A DNA stretch of 64,000 nt from CAWAPD01 sp963783865 (GTDB lineage Bacteria > Actinomycetota > Thermoleophilia > UBA2241), in contig CAWAPD010000001.1 of NCBI GenBank assembly GCA_963783865.1, forward strand, positions 1,216,558 to 1,280,557, given 5' to 3'. Every line of letters starts with the position of its first letter. Positions within the stretch are counted from its first letter, which is position 1. The position numbers and the translations under genes were made by a program. Below are positions 19,920 to 29,623 of this stretch, piece after piece. The notes under the pieces were generated by a model, which did not search any database, was not told where the DNA came from, and saw only the letters and a list, made by a program, of their open reading frames with translations.

Positions 19920-20936
19920 GTGAGCGGGACCAGGAGAGACGAGGACGGCGCCGGACGTCCGGGCGAGGCGGGGCCGGACGAGGCTGTCGGCCGTACCGGC
20001 GCAGGGGACCGCTTCTTCGCGACGGGCCAGGCCGAGCCCCTGCCGGCGACCGGAGGCGGCGCCTTCGGCGCCGCCTCCGAGCTGCTCGAGCTGAGCGGCC
20101 AGGTCGCGCCCGAGGAGGTGCGTGCCGGGCGCCGCTGGGCGCCGAGCTGGTGGCACCTGGTGCTGATCCCGCTCGCCGTCGTGATGCTGTTCCCGTTCTT
20201 CTGGCTCGTCGTGACGAGCCTGCAGACGGTGGAGCAGTCGCACACCGCGGGGCTGCACTTCGCCCTGCAGGGCCACAACTACATCGACGCGCTGAAGCAG
20301 TCGCCGTTCGTGCGCTGGTTCCTCAACACGACGGTCGTCTCGGTGACGGTCGTGATCTCGAACCTGGTGTTCTGCAGCCTGGCCGGCTACGCCCTGGCGC
20401 GCATGCGGTTCTTCGGCAACGGCGCCCTCTTCCTCGTGATCCTGGCGACGCTGATGGTGCCGTTCCAGGTGGTCATGGTGCCGACGCTGCTGATCGTGCG
20501 CGGTCTCGGGCTGGTCGACACCCTGCCGGCGCTGATGGCGCCCAACTTCGTCACGCCGTTCGGCGTCTTCCTGCTGCGGCAGTTCTTCAAGACGATGCCG
20601 GTCGAGATCGAGGAGGCGGCGCGCATCGACGGCGCCGGCCGCCTGGGGACCCTCGTCAAGGTGGTCATCCCCTCGATGCGCGCCCCCTTGGCGACGGTCG
20701 GGATCATGACCCTGCTCTGGACCTGGAACGACTTCCTCTGGCCGCTGATCGCGATCCAGTCCGAGAAGAACTACACGCTGCAGCTCGGGCTGATGACCTT
20801 CCAGGGAGCGCACAACATCAACTGGCCGCTGGTCATGGCCGCGACGGTGATGACCCAGGTCCCGATGCTGGTGATCTTCGTCTTCGCGCAGCGCTGGTTC
20901 GTGCAGTCGCTGGCCACGCAAGGGATCAAGGGGTAG
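19920..20936 (+). CDS. Sugar ABC transporter permease (UgpE/MalG type)
   Basis: This 338-residue partner permease has the EAA loop EEAARIDGAGRLGTLVKVVIPSM and the C-terminal QRWFVQSLATQGIKG characteristic of MalG-type proteins. It has an unusual hydrophilic N-terminal extension of about 70 residues. Part of this extension is encoded by a perfect GC-rich hairpin (20051-20079), which suggests it is not conserved. The GTG at 19920 is 7 bp after the first permease. Confidence 0.88.
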   Translation: MSGTRRDEDGAGRPGEAGPDEAVGRTGAGDRFFATGQAEPLPATGGGAFGAASELLELSGQVAPEEVRAGRRWAPSWWHLVLIPLAVVMLFPFFWLVVTSLQTVEQSHTAGLHFALQGHNYIDALKQSPFVRWFLNTTVVSVTVVISNLVFCSLAGYALARMRFFGNGALFLVILATLMVPFQVVMVPTLLIVRGLGLVDTLPALMAPNFVTPFGVFLLRQFFKTMPVEIEEAARIDGAGRLGTLVKVVIPSMRAPLATVGIMTLLWTWNDFLWPLIAIQSEKNYTLQLGLMTFQGAHNINWPLVMAATVMTQVPMLVIFVFAQRWFVQSLATQGIKG

Positions 20937-20945
20937 AAGGACAGT

Positions 20946-22097
20946 ATGGCGACCGTGACGCTCGAGAGGGTGCGAAAGGTGTTCGCCGGCAAGACGCCGA
21001 CGATCGCCCTCGAGGGTCTCGACCTGCGCATCGAGGACGGCGAGCTGCTGATCCTCGTGGGCCCGTCGGGGTGCGGCAAGACGACCGCGCTGCGCTGCGT
21101 GGCCGGCCTCGAGAAGCCGACCTCGGGGCGGATCCTGATCGGCGACCACGAGGTCCAGGAGCTGCCGCCGCGCAAGCGCGACGTGGCGATGGTGTTCCAG
21201 AACTACGCGCTGTACCCGTACCTCACGGTCTACAAGAACCTCGCCTTCGGGCTGAAGGAGCACAGGGTGCCGCGGGCCGAGATCGACCGGCGCGTGCGCG
21301 CCATGAGCGCGACCCTGGGGCTCGACGCGCTGCTCGAGCGCCGGCCGGCGGCGCTGTCCGGCGGACAGTCGCAGCGCGTCGCGATGGGTCGCGCGCTGGT
21401 GCGGGAGCCGCAGGTGTTCCTGCTCGACGAGCCGCTGTCGAACCTCGACGCCAAGCTGCGCGGCCAGATGCGAGCCGAGATCCTGGAGCTGCAGCGCCGC
21501 GTGGGAGTCACCAGCCTGTACGTGACCCACGACCAGGCAGAGGCGATGACGCTCGGCGACCGGATCGCCGTGATCAACGCCGGACGGCTGCTGCAGCTCG
21601 GCACGCCGCAGGAGGTCTTCAGGCACCCGCGCGACCTGTTCGTGGCCGCGTTCATGGGCACGCCGTCGATGAACCTGTTGCGCGGCGAGGTGGCCGGCGG
21701 CGTGCTCCGCGCCGGCAGCCTCGAGCTTCGAGCCGGTGGCGCGCCCGACGGGCCCGTGGTCGTCGGCTTCCGGCCCGAAGCCCTGCTGCCGGCGCGCTCC
21801 GCCGCCGGTCTGCCGCGCGTCGACATGACGGTCGACGTGGTCGAGGAGCTCGGCAACGAGACCCTCGTCTACGGCGAGGTCCCGGGCGAGATCGCCTCGA
21901 TAGAGATCGACCGCTCGCTGCCGGCCCCGCTGCCCGGCTCCCGGGCCCGCGTGGCCGCGCGCTTGCAGGGCTTCACCGACGTCCACCCCGGCGAGATCGT
22001 GCCGCTCGGACTGCGCACCGAGGCGACCCACGTCTTCGACGCCGCCACCGGCAGGGCCCTGGAGATCGAGCTCGTCGCGGCGCCGGCGCCCGCGTAG
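20946..22097 (+). CDS. Sugar ABC transporter ATP-binding protein (UgpC/MsmK type)
   Basis: This 383-residue ATPase has Walker A GPSGCGKTT (39-47), Q-loop FQNYALYPYLT, signature LSGGQSQR, Walker B FLLDEPLSN and H-loop VTHDQ, with a C-terminal OB-type domain. It ends the DeoR-linked operon 9 bp after the second permease and energises that importer. It is related to, but distinct from, the ATPase at 4371-5582. Confidence 0.9.
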   Translation: MATVTLERVRKVFAGKTPTIALEGLDLRIEDGELLILVGPSGCGKTTALRCVAGLEKPTSGRILIGDHEVQELPPRKRDVAMVFQNYALYPYLTVYKNLAFGLKEHRVPRAEIDRRVRAMSATLGLDALLERRPAALSGGQSQRVAMGRALVREPQVFLLDEPLSNLDAKLRGQMRAEILELQRRVGVTSLYVTHDQAEAMTLGDRIAVINAGRLLQLGTPQEVFRHPRDLFVAAFMGTPSMNLLRGEVAGGVLRAGSLELRAGGAPDGPVVVGFRPEALLPARSAAGLPRVDMTVDVVEELGNETLVYGEVPGEIASIEIDRSLPAPLPGSRARVAARLQGFTDVHPGEIVPLGLRTEATHVFDAATGRALEIELVAAPAPA

Positions 22098-22152
22098 CCG
22101 AGGCGGGCGGGCGGATCCGGCCCGCGGGGGAGCGGGCTGGTAGCATCCCCTC

Positions 22153-23040
22153 ATGGACGCGCGTCAGAAGCACCTGCTGGCGCCGCTGCTCGTCGTGCTC
22201 ATCGCCTTCTCGATGCAGAGCGGCTCGGCGCTGGCCACGCATCTCATCGGCACGGTCGGGGTGGTCGACGCCCTGTGGCTGCGCACGGCCATCGCGGCAC
22301 TGATCCTGATCGCCGTGCGGCCCCGCTCGCTGCGCCTGCCGGCGCGCGACCAGCGCGCCACCGTGGCGCTGCTCGCCCTCGCCTTGCTGGGCATGAACCT
22401 GAGCTTCTACGGCGCCATCTCGGTGGCGCCGCTCGGCATCGTCGTGGCGATCGAGTTCGCCGGGCCGCTCGCCGTCGCGGTGGCCGGCTCGCGCCGGCCG
22501 GTCGACTTCGCGTGGATCGCGCTCGCGGCGATCGGCATCGTCACGCTTGCCGGGCCGAGCGGATCGGTGAGCGCCGCCGGCGTTGCCCTGTCTTTGAGCG
22601 CCGGTTTCTTCTGGGGCGCCTACCTGGTCCTCGGCCGGCGGGCGGTCGCGCGGCTGGAGCCGCTCAACGTGACGACGCTGATGATCACCGGCTCGGCCGT
22701 GCTGCTGACGCCGGCCATGGCGGTGTTCGGGGCGCGGCTGGCCGAGCACCCGTCGGCGATCGCCCTGGGCGCGGTCATCGCCGTGCTCTCGTCGGCGGCC
22801 CCCTACTTCGTCGAGCTGATCGCGCTGCGGCTGGTGCGGGCGGCGACCTACAGCGTGCTGCTCAGCCTGACGCCGGCGATCGCCGCCCTCACAGGGTTCC
22901 TGTTCGCCGGACAGCGGCTGAGCACGCTCGACGTTGCCGCCATCGTCGCGGTGATGGTCGCCGCCGCCGGCGCGAGCTGGAGCGCCGCCGCGCGGCACGC
23001 GCCGGAGGCGCTGCCGCCAGACGGCGGCGCGCCCGTCTAG
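22153..23040 (+). CDS. EamA/DMT-family exporter (RhtA-like)
   Basis: This 295-residue ten-TM drug/metabolite transporter has two EamA halves; the early FSMQSGSALATHLIGTVGVVDALWLRT resembles RhtA-type threonine/homoserine exporters. It probably exports an amino acid or small metabolite. It has its own promoter region after the ABC operon and is followed by a terminator. Substrate is inferred from similarity only. Confidence 0.8.
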   Translation: MDARQKHLLAPLLVVLIAFSMQSGSALATHLIGTVGVVDALWLRTAIAALILIAVRPRSLRLPARDQRATVALLALALLGMNLSFYGAISVAPLGIVVAIEFAGPLAVAVAGSRRPVDFAWIALAAIGIVTLAGPSGSVSAAGVALSLSAGFFWGAYLVLGRRAVARLEPLNVTTLMITGSAVLLTPAMAVFGARLAEHPSAIALGAVIAVLSSAAPYFVELIALRLVRAATYSVLLSLTPAIAALTGFLFAGQRLSTLDVAAIVAVMVAAAGASWSAAARHAPEALPPDGGAPV

Positions 23041-23047
23041 GAACGAC

Positions 23048-23082
23048 GAAGGGGCGGGGAGGCGCAGCCTCCCCGCCCCTTC
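23048..23082. terminator. Bidirectional terminator hairpin
   Basis: A 16-bp stem with a 3-nt loop lies between the convergent EamA and DUF2252 genes. GAA and TTC at the ends give short A and T runs on either strand. Confidence 0.7.
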
Positions 23083-23091
23083 CGTCTGCGC

Positions 23092-24501
23092 CTAGATCCC
23101 GGTCTCGACCGGGATCTTGCCCTGCTTGATCGCCTTGAGCACGGTCGCATGGTCCTTCTCGGCTTGGTTGGCGTAGGACACCGCGAAGTCGGCGATCGTC
23201 TGGTCGAAGCGGTCGCTGTTGCCGAGGTACGACGCGATCGCGATGCGATGCCCCGAACGGGCGTGCCCGCGGGCCAGCGCCCAGCCGCACAGCTCGCCCA
23301 GGATGTTCAGGCCCGGGGGCTTGAGGATCGCGACGTCGATGGAGCCCTTCATGTCGTGCAGCTGGCGCCAGTAGAAGTAGCGCCCGGCCTCCCGGCCGGT
23401 CATCCAGCCGAGGAAGATGTCGCTCGCCGCCTGCATCAGCCTCTGCCCGGCCACGACGCGGTGACCGGGGTGGTTGAAGCGACTCTTGCCGAGATACGGC
23501 TCGAGCACCGACGGCCCGGCCTCCTTGACCTGCAGGAAGAGCGGGTCGTCGCCGTCGCGCCCGAGGAGCAGCACGATCAGGCAGCGCGTGCCGACGCTGC
23601 CGACGCCGACGACCTTGCGGGCGACGTCGACGGGCTCATAGCGGTCGAGCAGCACCCGGCGGTCGTCCTCGAGGGTGCTCTTGTACTGCTCGAAGAGCGG
23701 CCGCGTGGTCTTGTCCATCTCCAGCTGCGGAATGTGCTCGACGAGCGGCGGCTGGTCGACGATGCGGCGCGAGCCGTCGACGACCTCGGTCAGCTTGCCG
23801 GCCGCCTGCAGGCTGTCGCGCGTGCGTGCCTTGGCCAGGGTCTTCTCGGCCAGCTTGAGGCGCGCGTCGGCGACCCCCTTCTTGGCCTTGGCGGCGGCGA
23901 CGGTAGCCTGCGCCATCGCCAGCAGATCCTCGGCGTTGACGCGCGAGTACCACACGTCGAGCTCGCGCATCTCCGCGTAGGCCGCCATGTGCGAGCGGTA
24001 CGACCGCACGGCGGAGGCGACGCTGGCCCGGGCCACGTCCTCGGAGAAGCCGTTGCTGCGGGCGGCGAGGACGAAGCTCGCCGCCAGCCGCTTGAGGTCC
24101 CACTCGAACGGCCCCGGCAGGGTCTCGTCGAAGTCGTTCACGTCGAACATCAGCGCGCGCTCCGGCGATCCGTACAGGCCGAAGTTCGACAGGTGGGCGT
24201 CGCCGCAGAGCTGCACGGTGAGCCCGGTGCGCGGCAGCGGCGCCAGGTCGGCGGCCATCAACACCGCCGAGCCGCGGTAGAAGGTGAAAGGCGTAGCCGA
24301 CATGCGGCCCCAGCGGATCGGCACCAGGTCCGGCTGCCGGGCGTCGTCCTGCGCGCGCAGGAGGGCGATCGGGTCGGGCCGGTCGGGAGCCGCCTTCCAG
24401 CTGCCGTGCGAAGTGCGCGGCACCGCCTTGCGCGCGGACTTCCCGAGCGCCAGCCTCTCGACGACCGTGGGGTGGTTCCACAACTTGTCGTTCTTGGCCA
24501 T
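23092..24501 (-). CDS. DUF2252 family protein
   Basis: This 469-residue protein matches the DUF2252 family, which has a kinase-like fold. It shows TPFTFYRGSAVLMAADLA, LCGDAHLSNFGLYGSPERALMFDVNDFDETLPGPFEWDLKRLA, VGVGSVGTR and YWRQLHDMKGS. The GDAHLSNF and DVNDFDE motifs resemble the catalytic and metal-binding segments of aminoglycoside-phosphotransferase-like enzymes. No substrate is known. It is monocistronic, divergent from the SulP gene and ends at a shared terminator. Confidence 0.85.
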   Translation of the reverse strand: MAKNDKLWNHPTVVERLALGKSARKAVPRTSHGSWKAAPDRPDPIALLRAQDDARQPDLVPIRWGRMSATPFTFYRGSAVLMAADLAPLPRTGLTVQLCGDAHLSNFGLYGSPERALMFDVNDFDETLPGPFEWDLKRLAASFVLAARSNGFSEDVARASVASAVRSYRSHMAAYAEMRELDVWYSRVNAEDLLAMAQATVAAAKAKKGVADARLKLAEKTLAKARTRDSLQAAGKLTEVVDGSRRIVDQPPLVEHIPQLEMDKTTRPLFEQYKSTLEDDRRVLLDRYEPVDVARKVVGVGSVGTRCLIVLLLGRDGDDPLFLQVKEAGPSVLEPYLGKSRFNHPGHRVVAGQRLMQAASDIFLGWMTGREAGRYFYWRQLHDMKGSIDVAILKPPGLNILGELCGWALARGHARSGHRIAIASYLGNSDRFDQTIADFAVSYANQAEKDHATVLKAIKQGKIPVETGI

Positions 24502-24591
24502 GCTCGCGCTCCTTGGGCGTCGGGTGAACCGGCCCGAGGGGGGTCGGCTGTATCATGCGTGCGTGGAATCTACCAGTATCCTAACGGTCGC

Positions 24592-26340
24592 ATGCCCGTT
24601 GCCATGGACGCGCCCGACCGCGTGAGCGGTCCGCCCGCCGGCTCGCGATCCTGGCCGGTGCTGTCGTCCCTGGCCGGCTACCGCCGTGCCTGGCTGGCCG
24701 TGGACCTGCTCGCCGGCCTCACGCTGGTCGCCATCGTCGTGCCCGAGCAGCTCGCCACCTCGCGGCTGGCCGGCATGCCGGTGGTCACCGGCCTGTACGC
24801 GTTCGTGGCCGCCGCCCTGCTGTTCGCCGTGCTGGGCTCGAGCCGGCAGCTCTCGGTCGGCGCCGACTCGACCATCGCCCCCCTGCTCGCGGCCGGCGTC
24901 GCGGCGGTCGTCGCCTCCGGGTCGGGGGAGTATGCGGGGGACATGGCCCTGCTGGCGATCATGGTGGGCGTGGTGGTGATCGCCGTCGGCGTCGCCAGGA
25001 TGGGCTGGATCGCCGACTTCCTCTCGTTCCCGGTCGTCACCGGCTTCCTGGCCGGCGTCGCGATCACGATCATCGCCTCACAGCTGTCGGACATCCTCGG
25101 GCTGCCGCCGGCGTCGGGCGACGCCCTGGGCAAGATCGTCGCCGACCTGCAGAACCTCGGCGAGACGAGCCTCGCGACCCTGGCCGTCGCGCTGGTCGTG
25201 TTCGCGATCATCGCCGTGTGCGAGCGCCTCGGCCCGCGCGTGCCCGGCGCGCTCATCGGGATCGCCGTGGCCCTGATGGCGTCGTACGCGCTCGACTTGG
25301 CGGCGCACGGCGTGGCCACGATCGGGGCGCTGCCCTCGGGGCTGCCGTCGCTCAGCCTGCCGCCCTTGGGTGCGCACCTGCTCTGGAAGCTGACCCCGGC
25401 GGCGCTGTCGGTAGCCCTCATCGTGATCACCCAGACGTCGGCCACCACGCGCTCGTTCGCCGACCTCGGTGGGTACGAGGCCGACGTCGGACGCGACTTC
25501 GTCGGCGTCGGCGCCGGCAGTGTGCTGGCCGGGTTCATGGGCGCGTTCGCCGTCAACGCGAGCCCGCCGCGCACGGCGTTGGTCGCGCAGTCGGGCGGCC
25601 GCTCGCAGGTCCCCGGGCTGGCGGCCGCGGCGATCGTCGTGGTCCTGATCGTCGCGGCCGCCGGCCTGGTCGCCGACCTGCCCGAGGCCGCCCTCGGCGC
25701 AGTCCTGGTCTTCGTCGCCCTGCGCATCTTCCACGTGCACGATCTCGCCGCCATCTTGCGGTTCGACCGCGTCGAGTTCGTGGTGGCGATCGCCACCCTC
25801 ACCACGGTGGTCGTGTTCGGCGTCGGGCCCGGCGTACTGCTGGCGGTGCTTCTCGCCATCCTCGACCGTACGTGGCGTAGCGCGCGGCCACGCGACGATG
25901 TGCTCGGGAGGCTGCCGGGCACGACCGTGTGGTGGTCGGTCAGGGAGCGCCCGGACGCGCAGACCGTCCCCGGCGTGCTGTGCTACCGGTTCGACGCGCC
26001 GCTGTACTTCGCCAACGCCACGCGGTTCCGCGACCGCGTGCGCGAGCTCGTCGCGGCGGCCAAGCCGCTCTCGCTGGTCGTGCTCGACGCGTCGGCGGTG
26101 GACGACATCGACTACACCGGCGGGCAGGTGTTCCTGCGGGTGGTCCACGAGCTGCATCAGGCGGGGATCGATCTCGCGGTCGCCAGGGCGACCGGCGAGG
26201 CTCCGCGCGACGTGGCGCACTCCGGCCTGCGCCGCCACATCGGTCGCGACCACATCTTCATCACCGTCGACGAGGCCGTGCGTACCCTGGGGCCGCACGC
26301 CGACCTGCCGCAAGAGGAACGGGAAGGAGCACCGGAATGA
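24592..26340 (+). CDS. SulP-family anion transporter with STAS domain
   Basis: This 582-residue inner-membrane protein has a SulP transport domain of about 12-14 TM segments (LAGLTLVAIVVPEQLATSRLAGMPVVTGLYAFVA; AFAVNASPPRTALVAQSGGRSQ) and a C-terminal cytoplasmic STAS domain (LCYRFDAPLYFANATRFRDRV, LVVLDASAVDDIDYTGGQ, about residues 455-575). Such proteins carry sulfate, bicarbonate or C4 acids. The ATG at 24592 is chosen, but 24604 is possible. The stop overlaps the SDR start (ATGA). Confidence 0.88.
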   Translation: MPVAMDAPDRVSGPPAGSRSWPVLSSLAGYRRAWLAVDLLAGLTLVAIVVPEQLATSRLAGMPVVTGLYAFVAAALLFAVLGSSRQLSVGADSTIAPLLAAGVAAVVASGSGEYAGDMALLAIMVGVVVIAVGVARMGWIADFLSFPVVTGFLAGVAITIIASQLSDILGLPPASGDALGKIVADLQNLGETSLATLAVALVVFAIIAVCERLGPRVPGALIGIAVALMASYALDLAAHGVATIGALPSGLPSLSLPPLGAHLLWKLTPAALSVALIVITQTSATTRSFADLGGYEADVGRDFVGVGAGSVLAGFMGAFAVNASPPRTALVAQSGGRSQVPGLAAAAIVVVLIVAAAGLVADLPEAALGAVLVFVALRIFHVHDLAAILRFDRVEFVVAIATLTTVVVFGVGPGVLLAVLLAILDRTWRSARPRDDVLGRLPGTTVWWSVRERPDAQTVPGVLCYRFDAPLYFANATRFRDRVRELVAAAKPLSLVVLDASAVDDIDYTGGQVFLRVVHELHQAGIDLAVARATGEAPRDVAHSGLRRHIGRDHIFITVDEAVRTLGPHADLPQEEREGAPE

Positions 26341-27122
26341 CAGCAGCGCGCCCACTCGCCCTGGTGACCGGCGCCAGCTCGGGGATCGGGGAGGCGCTCG
26401 CGGGGCTGCTGGCGACGACCCACGACCTCGTGGTCGTCGCCCGCCGCCGCGAGCGCCTCGAGGCCCTGGCCGACCGCCTCGGCCGGGAGACCGGGGCCTC
26501 GGTCGAGGTGCTGGCCGCCGACCTGACCGACGACGCCGGCCTCGCGGCCGCCGTCGAGCGCTGCCGGTCGGCGCCGCTCGACCTGCTGGTGAACAACGCC
26601 GGGTTCTCCGGCTACGGCCCCCTCGTCGACAGGGACCCGGCCGTCCTCGACGCCCTCGTCGCGATCCACGTGCGGGCCCCGCTGCTGATGACGCGGGCCG
26701 CGCTGCCCGGCATGCTCGAGCGCGGCCGCGGGACGCTCGTCAACGTCTCCTCCATGCTCGCCCTGAGCGGCCCGGTCGAGGTCCGCATGGGAGCGCGGGC
26801 GACCTACGCCGGGGCCAAGTCGTTCCTGCTCGTGTTCACGCAGTCGCTGGCCCAGGAGCTCGCGGGCACGGGCGTGCACGCGATGGTCTGCCTTCCGCCG
26901 ATGGTCGAGAGCGAGTTCCACGGCATCGGCTGGAAGGCGCCGATGCCGCTGCTGAGCTCGCTCGACTGCGCCCGCGGGATCGTCAGGGGCATCGAGCTGG
27001 GCGAGGTCGTGTGCGCGCCGGGGCTGCCCGATCCCGTGGGCTTCGAGGAGCTGGCCGCCATCCAGCAAGGGATGCTGCGGACCGCCAACGCGGCGGGGGA
27101 GCTGGCGGCGCGCTACCGCTAG
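26337..27122 (+). CDS. Short-chain dehydrogenase/reductase
   Basis: This 261-residue classical SDR has the nucleotide motif TGASSGIG (11-18), NNAGFSGYG, catalytic Ser in NVSSMLA and the YxxxK motif YAGAK. Arg/His at the end of beta-2 (ARRRERLEAL) suggests an NADPH preference. It reduces or oxidises an alcohol or carbonyl. It is coupled to the SulP gene and its end overlaps the convergent small gene by 4 bp. The substrate is unknown. Confidence 0.88.
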   Translation: MTAARPLALVTGASSGIGEALAGLLATTHDLVVVARRRERLEALADRLGRETGASVEVLAADLTDDAGLAAAVERCRSAPLDLLVNNAGFSGYGPLVDRDPAVLDALVAIHVRAPLLMTRAALPGMLERGRGTLVNVSSMLALSGPVEVRMGARATYAGAKSFLLVFTQSLAQELAGTGVHAMVCLPPMVESEFHGIGWKAPMPLLSSLDCARGIVRGIELGEVVCAPGLPDPVGFEELAAIQQGMLRTANAAGELAARYR

Positions 27123-27451
27123 GCGCCCTCCACGACCCCCAGGGCGGCAGCCACCAGCGGGGCCGCCGCCAGGATCCGGGCCCCGCCGACCGTCGGCGCC
27201 AGGGCGATCAGCACGCCGACGATCTCGTCGCGCGTGACGCCCCACTCCTCGGCCACCTCGAGCGTCTGCATGTACGAGAGCTGGCCCGCGCCCAGGGCCA
27301 CCAGCGCGCCCAGGCGAGCCATCACGAACGACTTCTTGTCGAGACCCGACTTGGTGAGGCTGTCGACCTGCATGCTCAGCACCTGTTCGGCGACGGCGCC
27401 CTGGCCGAGCGCCAGGCCGCGCAGGGTCTCCTCGGGGGTGGCTCCGGCCAT
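27119..27451 (-). CDS. Carboxymuconolactone decarboxylase-like (AhpD-like fold) protein
   Basis: This 110-residue all-helical protein contains LDKKSFVMARLGALVALGAGQLSYMQTLEVAEEWGVTRDEIVGVLIALAPTVGGAR, typical of the CMD family. The redox CxxC of AhpD is absent, so a peroxidase-linked role is unlikely. AGGAGG precedes the ATG at 27451. It is divergent from the membrane protein at 27566. Confidence 0.72.
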   Translation of the reverse strand: MAGATPEETLRGLALGQGAVAEQVLSMQVDSLTKSGLDKKSFVMARLGALVALGAGQLSYMQTLEVAEEWGVTRDEIVGVLIALAPTVGGARILAAAPLVAAALGVVEGA

Positions 27452-27565
27452 GGTGTCCTCCTTGTGTGACGTGACGGGCATCCGGCGATACTCGGATGAT
27501 GCCATACACAACGGCGCCCACGCGCCGCGGGATAGAATCGCGGCGTCACCCACGAGGAGGAGACG

Positions 27566-28982
27566 ATGAGCGCGGACACGCACAAGCCCGGGTCCGACGA
27601 GCCCGCCGCCGGCGACGCCGAACGGGGCTGCGGCCGACGAACCGCGTGAGGCGGCCGGCGAGACCGGCGCCACCTCGCCGGCCGAGGCGCAGGCCCGCGT
27701 CTCCTGGTGGCGCCGCATCGTCGGCCGCGGCGGGCGTCAGGCAACGCCGCTACGCCGCTGGTCGGTGGCAGGGCTGGTCGTGCTCGCCTGCATCGGCCTG
27801 CTGGTCAGCGTCGTCGCCTTGTGGCTGCACGCGGTGGTCTTCAACACCGACCAGTACGTCAAGACCGTCGCGCCCATCGGCAAGGACCCGGCGGTGACCC
27901 AGGCGGTCGCCGACCAGGTCACGGCGGCGGTCATCCAGGCGACCGACCTGCAGAACCGGCTGGCCACCCGCCTGCCCTCGCAGGTCGGCTTCCTCGCGCC
28001 GGCTCTGACCACCGACGTGCAGGGCTTCCTCAACAAGAAGGTCAACGAGTTGCTGCAGACACCGCAGGCCTACGACGCGTGGATCAGGATCAACACGGTC
28101 GTCCACCAGCAGGTGGTCGACATCCTGCGCAACCGCAGCAACCGTGTCTTCACGACGAGCGACTCGGTGCAGCTCAACCTGCTGCCGCTCGTGGGCAGAG
28201 CCCTGGCGCTCGTCCAGCAGATCCTGCCCGACTTCATCACGTCGCGGGTCACGATCCCGCAGATCGACCCCAACGCGCCCTACGACCAGCAGGTCGCGGC
28301 GTTCTCCACCGCCGTCGGTCGGCCGCTGCCGCCCGACTTCGGGACGATCAAGATCGCCAGCGGCGAGCAGCTGCGCAAGGCGCAGACGCTCGTGAAGGTC
28401 TTTGACGCGACCGTCATCGTCCTTTGGATCGTGACCGCGCTGCTCATCGCGGCGGCGCTCGTCCTGTCGCCGTGGCGGCTGCGGACGCTGGTCGAGCTCG
28501 GCCTGGGGACGCTGATCGCGGTCATGCTGTCGCGCGCCGCGACGCACTGGATCGAGAACCAGATCGTCAACGGCGCCCGCAAGATCGGCGGCGGCGACGT
28601 CTCCAAGTCGATCATCGTCTCGACCGTGAAGAGCCTCGGCGGGTTCACCATCTGGCTGTTGATCAGCGCCGTCATCGTGGTGGTGGTCGCGTTCCTCGCC
28701 GGCCGGCCGCACTGGTTCAAGGCGGCCGGCCGAGGAGTCGCCCGCGCGGCCGACAAGAGCGCGTCCGCCGCCGATGCCCACCTGCCAGCCGCCCATCGCG
28801 TGGCGGCCACCTACTTCGACTACCTGCGTGGCGGCGGCGTGGTCGTGGCGCTGATCGTGCTCTTCTTCGTCAGCACGTCGGTGACGGCGGTGATCGTCAC
28901 GCTCGTGGTGCTGATCGTGTACGAGGTCGTGCTGTGGTGGCTGGTCAAGCGGGCCGCGGCCGCGCCCGCGGCCGCGGCCTGA
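27566..28982 (+). CDS. Actinobacterial-type integral membrane protein (frameshifted near N-terminus)
   Basis: A short acidic cytoplasmic N-terminus (MSADTHKPGSDEPAAGD), preceded by GAGGAGGAG, runs into another frame near 27615 and continues ADEPREAAGETG. A TM helix (SVAGLVVLACIGLLVSVVALWLH) follows, then a large extracytoplasmic domain with helices (VADQVTAAVIQATDLQNRLATRLP; residues about 80-265), then three to four C-terminal TM helices. This layout is common in actinobacterial membrane proteins of unknown function. The shift is probably one base. It precedes another membrane protein by 19 bp. Confidence 0.7.
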
Positions 28983-29001
28983 CCGCGTCGGGGGCACGCG
29001 C

Positions 29002-29517
29002 TTGACCACCGGGGGCCCCGCCAGGCGCGTGCGGGGGCCGCTGCGGCGCTTCACGCCCGAGCAGCTCGAGTGGGCGATCTACGGGATCCTCGTGGTCACC
29101 GCGGTGGTCGTGGCCGAGTCGCTCGACCCCGAGATCAGCGCCATGCAGGCGGCGGAGAGCGTCGTCGTCACCACGCTGATCTTCCTGATCGCGCACACCT
29201 ACGCCCGCGCCATGGCCAAGCGCCTGGAGGAACGCCGGCGCCGGACGTGGCGCGAGGTCCTCCAGATCGCCGGGGTCGAGTGGCCGCTGGTCGAGGCCGG
29301 CCTGGTGCCGGCGTTCCTGCTGCTGCTCGGCGGGCTCGGCCTCTACTCGCGCGGCTGGGCCTTCGGGCTCGCCATGTGGGTCGGCGTGGCGCAGCTCTTC
29401 CTGTGGGGCGTCGCCTACGCGCGGCGCGAGGAGGCGAGCTGGCCGATGACCTTCCTGGCGGGCGCCTTCAACTCGGTCCTCGGCCTGGTGATCATCGGGC
29501 TGAAGGCGTTCCACTAA
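29002..29517 (+). CDS. Small integral membrane protein, unknown function
   Basis: This 171-residue protein has about four TM helices (WAIYGILVVTAVVVAES; VVVTTLIFLIAHTYARA; LVPAFLLLLGGLGLYS; MTFLAGAFNSVLGLVIIGL) and a basic loop KRLEERRRRTW. A TTG at 29002 is the longest start; GTG at 29029 is an alternative. It follows another membrane protein gene closely and likely shares its transcript. No family is recognised with certainty. Confidence 0.6.
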   Translation: MTTGGPARRVRGPLRRFTPEQLEWAIYGILVVTAVVVAESLDPEISAMQAAESVVVTTLIFLIAHTYARAMAKRLEERRRRTWREVLQIAGVEWPLVEAGLVPAFLLLLGGLGLYSRGWAFGLAMWVGVAQLFLWGVAYARREEASWPMTFLAGAFNSVLGLVIIGLKAFH

Positions 29518-29538
29518 GGGCGGCGGCTGCGCGGGAGG

Positions 29539-29608
29539 GCGGCCGCCGCGCAGGAGCGCGGCGGCCGCAAAGACGAAGGGGCGGGGCGCCTTCGGCGCCC
29601 CGCCCCTT
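29539..29608. terminator. Two consecutive GC hairpins between convergent genes
   Basis: Hairpin one (29539-29568) has 12-bp arms. Hairpin two (29576-29608) has 15-bp arms and is followed by GTCACGTTCTTG. Together they probably end transcription from both sides. Confidence 0.65.
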
Positions 29609-29623
29609 GTCACGTTCTTGTTT